Shown here: positions 56,839 to 64,000 of the stretch, piece after piece
Layout: every line of letters begins with the position of its first letter
Position numbering within the stretch: the first letter of the stretch is position 1
Origin: JAHBXE01 sp044222195
GTDB lineage: Bacteria; Planctomycetota; Phycisphaerae; Phycisphaerales; UBA1924
Assembly (NCBI GenBank): GCA_044222195.1
Contig: JBGANS010000006.1
Span: forward strand, 62,001-126,000
Length of the DNA stretch: 64,000 nt
Direction of reading: 5' to 3'
Made by a program: the position numbers and the translations under genes
Notes under the pieces: model-generated
Database searches by the model: none
Seen by the model: the letters and a program-made list of their open reading frames with translations, nothing else
Told to the model about the DNA's origin: nothing

Positions 56839-58842
56839 GTGTCGAGATTCGGTTCCATCCTTTCCTCCCTCAACCCCATCGCGGCGTTCTTCGGCCCCAT
56901 TTTCCAGAAGGAAGTTCGCACCGCCGGCCGCCGCCGCTCCACGTATGTCTTCCGTTCCCTCTACTGCCTCGGCCTCCTCGCCATCCTCATCGGCGCGTTC
57001 TTCATGTACCGCTCCGACCTTTCCGGCCGTTCCGCCGTCGCCTACCTCCAGTCCATGCAGGAACTCGCCCCGACAATGTCTCTCGTTGTCGCATGGTTCC
57101 AGTTCGGCGTCCTCCTCCTCGCCGCTCCCGTTCTCGCCGCCGGCACCGTCTGCGATGAACGCCGCGCCCGCAGCCTCGACGTCCTCATGGCCACCCCGAT
57201 GCGACCCGGGCAGATCGTCGCCGGAAAGCTCAGCAGCCGCATCGTCCAGATCGTCATCCTCGCCTTCCTCGCCGCGCCCGCCCTCCTCGCCGTCCGTATC
57301 TTCGGCGGCCTCAACGCCGAGGTCGTCCTCGCTTGCTCCTGCGTCGCCGTCTCCACCGCCGTTCTCGGGGCCTCGCTCGGTGTCTTCTACTCCGTCCGCC
57401 AGCGCCGCGGCACCATGGCCGCCCTCTTCGGCGTCCTCTCCCTCCTGCTCCTCCAGGCCGCTCCCTCCATGATCGAGGGCATCCGGTTCTACATCGCCAA
57501 CGAGTACGTCGTCATCTCTCCGTTCCGCGAAAACATCCTGACCACTTGTTCCCCCGCCGTCATGGAAGGTCTCTCCAAGTCCGTCTTCGAAAGCGCGCCC
57601 GTCCCTCACGTCGAGCTCTTCGGCCTCACGGCAACCGCCTCAACCCCCGGCCGCGCCGCAACCGACTTCGGCCCCGCGTGGATCTGGAACTCGATCTACA
57701 ACCTCGTCTTCGCCGCCTTCGTCACCTTCTCCACAGCCCTCAACCTCCGCCGCTCCATGACCCGCACACCCGTCCGCGAAAAGATTCACTCCATCGAACC
57801 CATCACCCCAGCCGAGCCCGCCCCAGTCGCCGGCGAGCCGGCCGACACCGATCCGTCGGCCGCCAGGCCCCGCCTCTCCCGCAAGGATCGCCGCCGACTC
57901 CGCCGCGCCGCCAAGGAACGATTCGCGTCCCGCGATCGCACCGTTACCGACAACCCCGTCCTCTGGCGCGAAATCCGCCAACCCGCCTTCGGCTCCAAGG
58001 CCGTCTTCCGAGTCGTCCTCATCCTCACCATCCTCGGCCTCGGCTCCCTGTACGCACTCGCCGGCTTCGACAACATCGGCCTCCACGCCGCCCTCGCCTA
58101 CATCGCCTGCGCCGCCGTCATGTTCCAGTCCGTGTTCCTCACCAGCGGTCCCTACGCCGGTGAACGTGAAGCACGCACCTGGGATGTCCTCCTCACCACC
58201 ACGCTCACGCCCCGCCAGATCCTCCGCGGCAAACTCCTCGGCGCTCTCCGCAGCATCTGGTTCATTCCCGCCGTCGTCATCGCCCACTTCCTCATCATCG
58301 CCTGCGTCGGTTACATCCGCCCCGTCGGCGTCCTGTACATCACCCTCATCCTCCTCGGACCCGCCATCTTCCTCACCGGCACCGGTCATCTCCTCAGCCT
58401 CCGCTTCAAGCGCGCCGTCACCGCCGGCGCCCTGAACCTTGCCGTCGCTGTCAGCCTCTGGGGCGTGCTCTGGCTCTCCCTCCTCATCCTTCCTCTCATG
58501 CTCCGCGTGCTCCTCAGCATCCCCGACGCCCTCGGCCTCATCCACGCCGACATCGTCGTCGACAGCATCCTCGACGATCACTTCACCCAGGTCATCGACG
58601 CCATCTTCGCCCTCAACCCCATCGCCCTCACGCACACCGCCATCGACCCCTGCCTCCTCGAAAACAGCTCCCGCGGCATCGCCAAGCCACCCTTCACTAC
58701 CCAGCTCATCATCCACAAGCTTTCAATGCCCGACTGCACCCTCGTCGTGCTCTCCGTATTCGCCTTCTATTCCCTCGGCGGTCTCGCCGCCATGGCCCTC
58801 GCACGCCTCCGTTTCAAACGCTGGGCCGGCCGCGTCAGCTGA
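56839..58842 (+). CDS. ABC transporter permease, internally duplicated
   Basis: A 667-residue membrane protein with about twelve hydrophobic segments. Two homologous halves are visible: PIFQKEVRTAGRRRSTYVFR ... AAGTVCDERRARSLDVLMATPMRPGQIVAGKL in the first and NPVLWREIRQPAFGSKAVFR ... SGPYAGEREARTWDVLLTTTLTPRQILRGKL in the second. A charged cytoplasmic linker (about residues 320-370, rich in Arg/Lys) joins them. It is an ABC-2-type permease in which two subunits have become one chain, working with the ATPase at 55855. It starts with GTG. Confidence 0.87.
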   Translation: MSRFGSILSSLNPIAAFFGPIFQKEVRTAGRRRSTYVFRSLYCLGLLAILIGAFFMYRSDLSGRSAVAYLQSMQELAPTMSLVVAWFQFGVLLLAAPVLAAGTVCDERRARSLDVLMATPMRPGQIVAGKLSSRIVQIVILAFLAAPALLAVRIFGGLNAEVVLACSCVAVSTAVLGASLGVFYSVRQRRGTMAALFGVLSLLLLQAAPSMIEGIRFYIANEYVVISPFRENILTTCSPAVMEGLSKSVFESAPVPHVELFGLTATASTPGRAATDFGPAWIWNSIYNLVFAAFVTFSTALNLRRSMTRTPVREKIHSIEPITPAEPAPVAGEPADTDPSAARPRLSRKDRRRLRRAAKERFASRDRTVTDNPVLWREIRQPAFGSKAVFRVVLILTILGLGSLYALAGFDNIGLHAALAYIACAAVMFQSVFLTSGPYAGEREARTWDVLLTTTLTPRQILRGKLLGALRSIWFIPAVVIAHFLIIACVGYIRPVGVLYITLILLGPAIFLTGTGHLLSLRFKRAVTAGALNLAVAVSLWGVLWLSLLILPLMLRVLLSIPDALGLIHADIVVDSILDDHFTQVIDAIFALNPIALTHTAIDPCLLENSSRGIAKPPFTTQLIIHKLSMPDCTLVVLSVFAFYSLGGLAAMALARLRFKRWAGRVS

Positions 58843-58950
58843 TAACCATTCCACGCCCCCCATGTTTTCTTTCTGACCACACACACAAACCGCCCCCCGC
58901 GGCGTCCTTCCTGTAACCGCACCATCCCGCGGTACTCAAAGGAATTCCCA

Positions 58951-60006
58951 ATGCCCCACACCTCCCGCCACCTCGCACTCACCGCAGGACTCCTCCTCTC
59001 CTGCTCCGGCGCCGTCGCCCAACTCGCCCACACCGCCCCCAAAGACCGTAACGCCGCCCTCGCGTACTCAACCCTGTTCTACGTCGAACTCCCCAAGGAA
59101 CTTACCGACGCCGTCGACGCCGCCGACCTTTCCGCCGTTGGTCTTGAATCCGATCCAGCCAAGCAACCCGACGCCTACAAGGCCGCGGCCGATCAGGTCC
59201 GCAACCGCCAGGGCGCGGTCAACCGCTTTCTCGCCGCCACCCGTCTCCAGAAGTGCGACTTTGAAATCGCCTACGAGGCCGGCTTCAACGCCCTGCTCTC
59301 CCATCTCGGCTTCATGCGCAAGACCGCGCGGGTGCTCCGCGTCGACGCCCGACGCATGCTCATCGAAGGCCATCCCGATGAAGCCGCCGAGCGCGTCGCC
59401 GGCATCTACCGGCTCTCGCGACAGATGAAGTCCGACGACACCCTCATCAGCACCCTCGTCAGTATCGCCATCGCCGGCCTCGGAAACTCCGAGTCCGAAG
59501 TCCTCGTCAAGAGCGGCAAGCTCACCGCCACCGGCCGCGAGAACATTCTTCAGGCGATCGCCTCCTTCGGCCAGTCCGATCCCTTCGGCGTCAAGGAAGC
59601 CGTCGTCGGTGAACGCATCATCACCGTCAAGTGGATCCGCGACACCTACCCGGCGCCCGGTTCGGGCCCCAGGTTCGTCAAGGCCATCACACAGGAGTGG
59701 GGGCTCGTGCCCGGCAGCCGCGAAGAGCTCAACCTGATCGACAAAATGGACGACGCCGCCTTCGCCAGGTCCCTCGACCAGCTCGACGAGTACCACAATC
59801 TCATGCAGACCCAGTGGGACCTCCCCGACGCCGCCGCACGCCTCGAAGTCCTCGCCAAGCGCATTACCGACGGCGACTTCGGCCCCCTCACCAAGTTCCT
59901 CGCCCCCAGTTTCGCCAAAGCGCGCTCCGGCCAGGCCAAGGCCGAGGCCGAGCTCGACGCCGCCTCCAGGCGCCTCAAGGAGTACCAGCCCCCCGCAGCC
60001 AAGTGA
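58951..60006 (+). CDS. Exported helical protein, unknown function
   Basis: A 351-residue protein with a signal peptide (MPHTSRHLALTAGLLLSCSGAVAQ) and an AAGGAA ribosome-binding site. The rest is predicted mostly alpha-helical, with stretches such as RVLRVDARRMLIEGHPDEAAERVAGIYRLSRQM and a charged C-terminal helix (AKAEAELDAASRRLKEY). I do not recognise the family. It follows the ABC permease by about 108 bases and precedes an ECF-type sigma factor by 35, so it may be an envelope component controlled with them. Confidence 0.72.
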   Translation: MPHTSRHLALTAGLLLSCSGAVAQLAHTAPKDRNAALAYSTLFYVELPKELTDAVDAADLSAVGLESDPAKQPDAYKAAADQVRNRQGAVNRFLAATRLQKCDFEIAYEAGFNALLSHLGFMRKTARVLRVDARRMLIEGHPDEAAERVAGIYRLSRQMKSDDTLISTLVSIAIAGLGNSESEVLVKSGKLTATGRENILQAIASFGQSDPFGVKEAVVGERIITVKWIRDTYPAPGSGPRFVKAITQEWGLVPGSREELNLIDKMDDAAFARSLDQLDEYHNLMQTQWDLPDAAARLEVLAKRITDGDFGPLTKFLAPSFAKARSGQAKAEAELDAASRRLKEYQPPAAK

Positions 60007-60041
60007 ACCGTTGACCCCCCGCCCGCGGATAGTCCTCCACC

Positions 60042-60575
60042 ATGAACCAACGCCGACTTCTTCTGCTCACCCACAAGGGCCGCGAATCCGCGGCTCGTGA
60101 GCTGTGGAGCCGCTTCGCCCCGCGACTGCTCACCTACGCCGCCTCCATCGTCCCCGGGAACGCCGAGGATGTCGTCCAGTCCGTCTTCATGTCGATCCTG
60201 AAGCAACCCCGCAGTGCCATCGTCAAGGTCGAAGACCCCGCCGCCTGGCTCCTCATCCTCACCCGCCGATGCGCCCTCGACCACATCCGGGCCTCGCGCC
60301 GCGATCTCGCACGCCGTCGAACCGTCGCATCCGCCCTGCGCGAATCCGTCTCCCTCGCCTTTGGTGAAACCGAATCGCTCAGCCGCGCCGTCGGCGATCT
60401 CCCTCGCCGCCTGCGCGAAGTCGTCGTCCTCCGCCACATCGCCGGCCTCACGTTCGACCAGGTCGCCGCCGCTCTCGGCGCCAACCGCAACACCGCCGCC
60501 GCTCGCTACCGCGAAGCCATCCGCCGCCTCCGCATCGTTCTCGACGCCGAAGTGCTGACAGGGAGCACGCCATGA
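60042..60575 (+). CDS. ECF-type RNA polymerase sigma-70 family factor
   Basis: A 177-residue factor with region 2 (RELWSRFAPRLLTYAASIV, NAEDVVQSVFMSILKQ, WLLILTRRCALDHIRASRRD) and region 4 (LPRRLREVVVLRHIAGLTFDQVAAALGANRNTAAARYREAIRRLR) with its helix-turn-helix. The first half of region 2 is short. It overlaps by ATGA the next gene, a likely membrane anti-sigma, as is usual for this class. The target promoters cannot be read from here. Confidence 0.9.
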   Translation: MNQRRLLLLTHKGRESAARELWSRFAPRLLTYAASIVPGNAEDVVQSVFMSILKQPRSAIVKVEDPAAWLLILTRRCALDHIRASRRDLARRRTVASALRESVSLAFGETESLSRAVGDLPRRLREVVVLRHIAGLTFDQVAAALGANRNTAAARYREAIRRLRIVLDAEVLTGSTP

Positions 60576-60994
60576 CCCGTGATCCAAACGCCCCGAAGTG
60601 GCTCGACTCGCTTCCCGCCGCCGCTACGCCGGAAATCCCACCCGAGCTCCTCGCCGCCCTCCGCGTCCGTCGCCGCGAACGCCTCCGCGCCTCCTCCGCT
60701 CTCGTCGCGGCCGCTCTCATCGTTGCGTCCGGCGCCGCCTGGGTCGCGCTCTCCGGCGGCACGCCCCCGCGCTCCGCGCCCATCGCCGAGCTTCCCCAGC
60801 CCCAGCCCGCCCAATCCGTTCCCTCGGTGCCCGCCCCCGCGCGCCCCGGCGAGTCCGTCACCCCCGCCCTCGTCTACCGCGACACGGTCGATCTGGATCG
60901 TCTCGCCTCCGCTCCCGCCGCCGCCGCAGACCGCCAGTGGCGCATCGGCGACCACTGGGACCCCGAACGCGTCAACGCCTGGGTTTTGGACTGA
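60572..60994 (+). CDS. Putative anti-sigma factor, single-pass membrane protein
   Basis: A 140-residue protein: a short cytoplasmic part (DPNAPKWLDSLPAAATPEIPPELLAALRVRRRERLRA), one transmembrane helix (SALVAAALIVASGAAWVAL), then a Pro-rich periplasmic segment. It lacks the classic HxxxCxxC zinc motif, so the anti-sigma role rests on its position (ATGA overlap with the sigma gene) and topology. Confidence 0.6.
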   Translation: MTRDPNAPKWLDSLPAAATPEIPPELLAALRVRRRERLRASSALVAAALIVASGAAWVALSGGTPPRSAPIAELPQPQPAQSVPSVPAPARPGESVTPALVYRDTVDLDRLASAPAAAADRQWRIGDHWDPERVNAWVLD

Positions 60995-61035
60995 TTTCAG
61001 GCACCAGCGCCCCTTTCCGGCCGATACATCGAGCG

Positions 61036-63825
61036 ATGACTCTCTTCAACGCCCGCTGTGCTTGCGCGCTCATCGCGGCCTCCGCCGCCGGCGTTCTCGC
61101 CCAGCCCCAGGCCGTCAATCGCCCCGCCGCCGCCCGCCGCGTCGTCGCCCAGTTCGACTTCGAACCAGACGCCCGCGAGGTCTTCGATATCCCCCGGTAC
61201 TGGGACCTCGCCCAGGACGGGTCCAAGATGGCCGGCTCACGCCCAGGTTTCCCCGCCTGGAACTCCGCCGCCTTCGACCCCGCCACGGCGTTCGCCGGCT
61301 CCCGCTCCGTCCGTCTCACCACCCGCGGCGGAAGCACGTGCCTCCGCGTCGAGCCCGGGGTCATCCCGGTCTTCCCCGGCACCGACTATCTCGTCTCCGC
61401 CCGCATCCGCACCTCCGGCCTGACCAACGCGCGCGCCACCATCACCGCCCGCTACCTCGACAAGCTCAACACCGTCATCTCTTCCTCCGAAGCCCGTGCC
61501 GAACTGATCAAGTCCGACAAGGATGAGTGGCAGCTGGTCACCGTCCCTCTCTCCGGCGACTTCCCAGCCGCCGCGTACGTCCAGATCGATCTGAACCTCC
61601 TCCAGCCCGATCAGTTCGGTGCGCCGGGCGACAACAAGCACCAGGTCTGGCCCCAGGACTTCGCCGGCAACGCCTGGTTCGACCAGGTCGCCGTCGTCCA
61701 GCTTCCACGCGCCACCATCGCCACCTCTTCCCCGACCAACATCATCCGCGCTCCCGAACGCCCGCGGGTCAGCGTCATGCTCCGCGACCTCACCGGCGAA
61801 CAGATCACCGGCAACTTCGCCCTCCAGGATGCCTCCGGCGCCGTCATCGACTCGCAATCAAGAAACCTCGGCGGCGGCGCGGCGATGCTCGAGTGGTCCC
61901 CCAAGGTCGATCGCTTCGGCTGGTACCGCGCCACCCTCGAGCTCCGCACCAACCAGCGCCGCGTCGGCGCCACCTACGTCGACCTCGCCTGGCTCCCGCC
62001 CGCCGCCAGTGCCGCCGCCAAGGGCGACGCCGCCCGCTTCGGTGTGATGGTCGAATCGCTTCCCCAAAGTCAGTCGTCCCTCCTTCCGGATCTCGTCCAG
62101 TTCTCCGGCGCCGGCGCTGTGACCATCCCCGTCTGGTCCGCCGCCACCACCCCCGCCGATGTCGAGCGCCTCTGCCACGAACTCATCCCCGTCGTCGAAC
62201 GCCTCCGCGCCTCCGGCCGCCGGATCACCTTCAGCCTCCCGCGCATCCCCGACGCCCTCGCCGTCGCGACCCGCCTCGGGGTCGATGCGCCCCTCTCACT
62301 CTTCCCCGGTGACGACAAGCTCTGGGGCCCGTATCTCAATCCCCTTCTCGATAAGTACGGTCAGGGCGTGCAGCGCTGGCAGATCGGTTCGCTCACCGCC
62401 GACCCCCGCGGCGCCAGCCCCGATCCCGCGCGGTTCGCCGGCCTCAGCTCCATTCTCTCCAAGCTCGTCCCCGGCCCCGTGGTCGAAGTTCCCTGGCCCG
62501 CCGACCTCGTCACCATCCCCTTCCCCGGCGTCGATACCGAACTGCTCGCAATGGTCCCCGGCGGTGTTTCCGAGAGCGGCCTCACCGACCTCGCCTCCGC
62601 GTGGGCGGCCGGCACCGGTCCCGCCGCCACCATGGTCCTCTCGTCCCTTCCGCCCACCGAGTACACCCGCCTCGACTCCTGTATCGCCCTCGTCAAGCAG
62701 GCCGTTCAACTCTGGGCGGCGCGAGACGGCGTCAACCCGCCCTCGCTCGCCATCACCCAGCCCTGGGAATGGGCCTCGATCTGGCGCAGCGACTCGCCCA
62801 TGCCCCGCGCCGAGCTCGCCGCCTGGAGCAATCTCACCGAGCGCCTCCGCGACCGCCGCGCCGCCGGCCGTCTCAGCCCGCGACCCGGCGTCTGCTGCAC
62901 CATCCTCGCCGGGCCCGCCGGCCCCACGGGCGCCCGCTCCGGCGCACTCGCCCTCTGGAGCGACGCCCCCGCCGAGCCCGACGCCTCCATCGACCTCTAC
63001 CTCGGAGAGGAACCCGTCCGCGTCATCGACATCTTCGGAAACACCACGCTCATCGAGCCCCACCCCATCACGTCCGTCGCGCCCGCCTCCAACGATCGCG
63101 CCGCCCGACCCGCCATGGCCCATCGCCTCCCGGTCTCCGAGGCTCCCGTCTTCATCGAGGGCGTCGACGTTGATCTCGCCGTCTTCGCCGCCTCCTTCAA
63201 GCTCGACCCGCCCTTCGCCGCCTCATCCTCAAGCGAACACCAGATCAACATGATCCTCACCAATCCCTGGAAAAACCGCATCGAGGGCCGCATCACCGTC
63301 CTCGAACCCGGCGGCCTTTCCACCGACGCCTCCAAACGCGACCGCTCCTGGCGCATCACGCCCCGCGCTTCCACCTTCACCATCGGCCCATCCGAAACCG
63401 TCAAGACGCCCCTCCTCATCGCCTTCAGCGCCGTCGAGGAAGCCGGCCCCAAGGACTTCCTCGTCGAGATCGAACTCACCGGCACCAAGGACTACGCCCC
63501 TCTCCGCCTCCACTCCACGCTCGAAATCGGCATCAACGACTTCCACCTCGACCTCGGGTACCGCATCGTCAACGGCGCCGACGTCGCCGTCGAAGCGCAG
63601 GTCATCAACCGCGGCAAGGGTCCGGCCAACTACGAGGTCAATGGGTTCGCCGACGGCTACCCCCGCGCCAAGGCCTACATCAGCGACCTGCCCCCCGGTG
63701 CCATGGCCACACGCCGCCTCTCCTTCCCCGGCGGCGCCAGCCGCCTCAAAGGCCAGCGCATCAGCGTCGGCGTGCAGGACGTCTCGACCCAGTCGCGCCT
63801 GACCCGCTCCATCCAGGTCGAGTAA
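61036..63825 (+). CDS. Large secreted protein (929 residues), possible carbohydrate-active fold
   Basis: Met 61036 opens a signal peptide (MTLFNARCACALIAASAAGVLAQ). An N-terminal jelly-roll-like domain (FDFEPDAREVFDIPRYWDLA, AGSRSVRLTTRGGSTCLRV, TDYLVSARIRTSGLTNARA) resembles carbohydrate-binding modules. The middle (FGVMVESLPQSQSSLLPDL, SGAGAVTIPVWSA, LRASGRRITFSLPRIPDAL, VEVPWPADLVTIPFPGVDTE) reads like a TIM-barrel glycosidase-like domain. The C-terminal part holds Ig-like regions (NPWKNRIEGRITVLEPGGL, VEAQVINRGKGPANYEV). I do not recognise a named family and could not assign catalytic residues. It is 41 bases downstream of the anti-sigma gene, so is a candidate target of that sigma factor. 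Confidence 0.72.
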   Translation: MTLFNARCACALIAASAAGVLAQPQAVNRPAAARRVVAQFDFEPDAREVFDIPRYWDLAQDGSKMAGSRPGFPAWNSAAFDPATAFAGSRSVRLTTRGGSTCLRVEPGVIPVFPGTDYLVSARIRTSGLTNARATITARYLDKLNTVISSSEARAELIKSDKDEWQLVTVPLSGDFPAAAYVQIDLNLLQPDQFGAPGDNKHQVWPQDFAGNAWFDQVAVVQLPRATIATSSPTNIIRAPERPRVSVMLRDLTGEQITGNFALQDASGAVIDSQSRNLGGGAAMLEWSPKVDRFGWYRATLELRTNQRRVGATYVDLAWLPPAASAAAKGDAARFGVMVESLPQSQSSLLPDLVQFSGAGAVTIPVWSAATTPADVERLCHELIPVVERLRASGRRITFSLPRIPDALAVATRLGVDAPLSLFPGDDKLWGPYLNPLLDKYGQGVQRWQIGSLTADPRGASPDPARFAGLSSILSKLVPGPVVEVPWPADLVTIPFPGVDTELLAMVPGGVSESGLTDLASAWAAGTGPAATMVLSSLPPTEYTRLDSCIALVKQAVQLWAARDGVNPPSLAITQPWEWASIWRSDSPMPRAELAAWSNLTERLRDRRAAGRLSPRPGVCCTILAGPAGPTGARSGALALWSDAPAEPDASIDLYLGEEPVRVIDIFGNTTLIEPHPITSVAPASNDRAARPAMAHRLPVSEAPVFIEGVDVDLAVFAASFKLDPPFAASSSSEHQINMILTNPWKNRIEGRITVLEPGGLSTDASKRDRSWRITPRASTFTIGPSETVKTPLLIAFSAVEEAGPKDFLVEIELTGTKDYAPLRLHSTLEIGINDFHLDLGYRIVNGADVAVEAQVINRGKGPANYEVNGFADGYPRAKAYISDLPPGAMATRRLSFPGGASRLKGQRISVGVQDVSTQSRLTRSIQVE

Positions 63826-64000
63826 CTCGCGGCGAACGCGCCCGCAGGATGTACACCGCGTACCCGAACCCGCCGGGATCGTGCGCGTTCCCCCGATCGT
63901 CCGTCACCGCGATAATCTCCATCCCCGCTCGCGTCACCACATCCCGCCACTGCCGCGCGTCGTAACACCGAAGCCGGTACGCGTGATCGCGATGCTCCTC
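63761..64000 (-). CDS. C-terminal part of a SAM-dependent methyltransferase-like protein (partial)
   Basis: 79 codons are visible before the stop at 63761; the start is beyond the right edge. The sequence HAYRLRCYDARQWRDVVTRAGMEIIAVTDD followed by FGYAVYILRARSP has the pattern of class I methyltransferase C-termini (strand-helix-strand after the fold), but the SAM-binding half is out of view, so the call is tentative. The last 22 codons overlap the 3' end of the convergent 61036 gene by 65 bases and look like read-through sequence rather than domain. Confidence 0.5.
   Translation of the reverse strand, partial: EEHRDHAYRLRCYDARQWRDVVTRAGMEIIAVTDDRGNAHDPGGFGYAVYILRARSPRVTRPGWSGSGATGSRRPARRR

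Overview
The window looks like a chromosomal segment of a planctomycete, most likely of the Phycisphaerae/Phycisphaerales. I base this on the high G+C content, on exported proteins ending in PEP-CTERM anchors or in paired dockerin-like modules with the core motif ANDFQCFL/I, on many small membrane proteins carrying a CxxC...CPECG zinc ribbon, and on the MoxR/DUF58/von Willebrand/ABC operon. I see no tRNA, rRNA, CRISPR array or prophage. Two genes are cut by the window edges (1-488 and 63761-64000).

Layout. 1-9 kb: the start of a succinate-dehydrogenase-associated membrane gene, a REP-associated tyrosine transposase framed by four REP palindromes, rtcB (RNA ligase) carrying an in-frame palindromic insertion, a VOC protein next to a decayed VOC/PEP-CTERM chimera, a dockerin-type secreted protein, a hydrolase, an amino-acid permease and small zinc-ribbon proteins. 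9-16 kb: leucyl aminopeptidase, a glycosyltransferase, an M24 peptidase, D-aminoacyl-tRNA deacylase, a TerC-like protein and a Tat-exported aminotransferase. 15.7-25 kb: signalling, with two related hybrid histidine kinases around the PrkA kinase; the second kinase is translationally coupled to a periplasmic binding protein (TorT/TorS-like). 25-36 kb: trmB, queC-queE (preQ0 synthesis), an HtrA protease, two secondary transporters, an orphan D12 adenine methylase and an Hsp70. 36-43 kb: PEP-CTERM and GH5-like secreted proteins, then an M24 peptidase-accB-accC operon interrupted by a small cassette, and a double-length ABC permease.

43.8-63.8 kb is almost entirely one co-directional block on the + strand: NHL lipoprotein-like protein, giant VWA protein, MoxR ATPase, (inserted GxxExxY cassette), DUF58, zinc-ribbon protein, BatA/VWA protein, large exported membrane protein, ABC ATPase, duplicated ABC permease, then an exported helical protein, an ECF-type sigma factor, a likely anti-sigma and a 929-residue exported protein. 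Most neighbours overlap by ATGA/TTGA or are a few bases apart, so they are probably co-expressed and act at the cell envelope.

The two patterns I find most striking are not genes. First, two small genes of unknown role (four-helix-bundle/IVP and GxxExxY) each sit between inverted ACGCAG-type repeats, dropped exactly between a stop codon and the next start codon of a conserved operon in the same orientation, with repeat remnants at further junctions. Second, at least ten genes have a TANNNT (mostly TACACT or TATCCT) -10-like hexamer ending only 5-7 bases before the start codon, which predicts leaderless mRNAs and also fixes several otherwise ambiguous starts.
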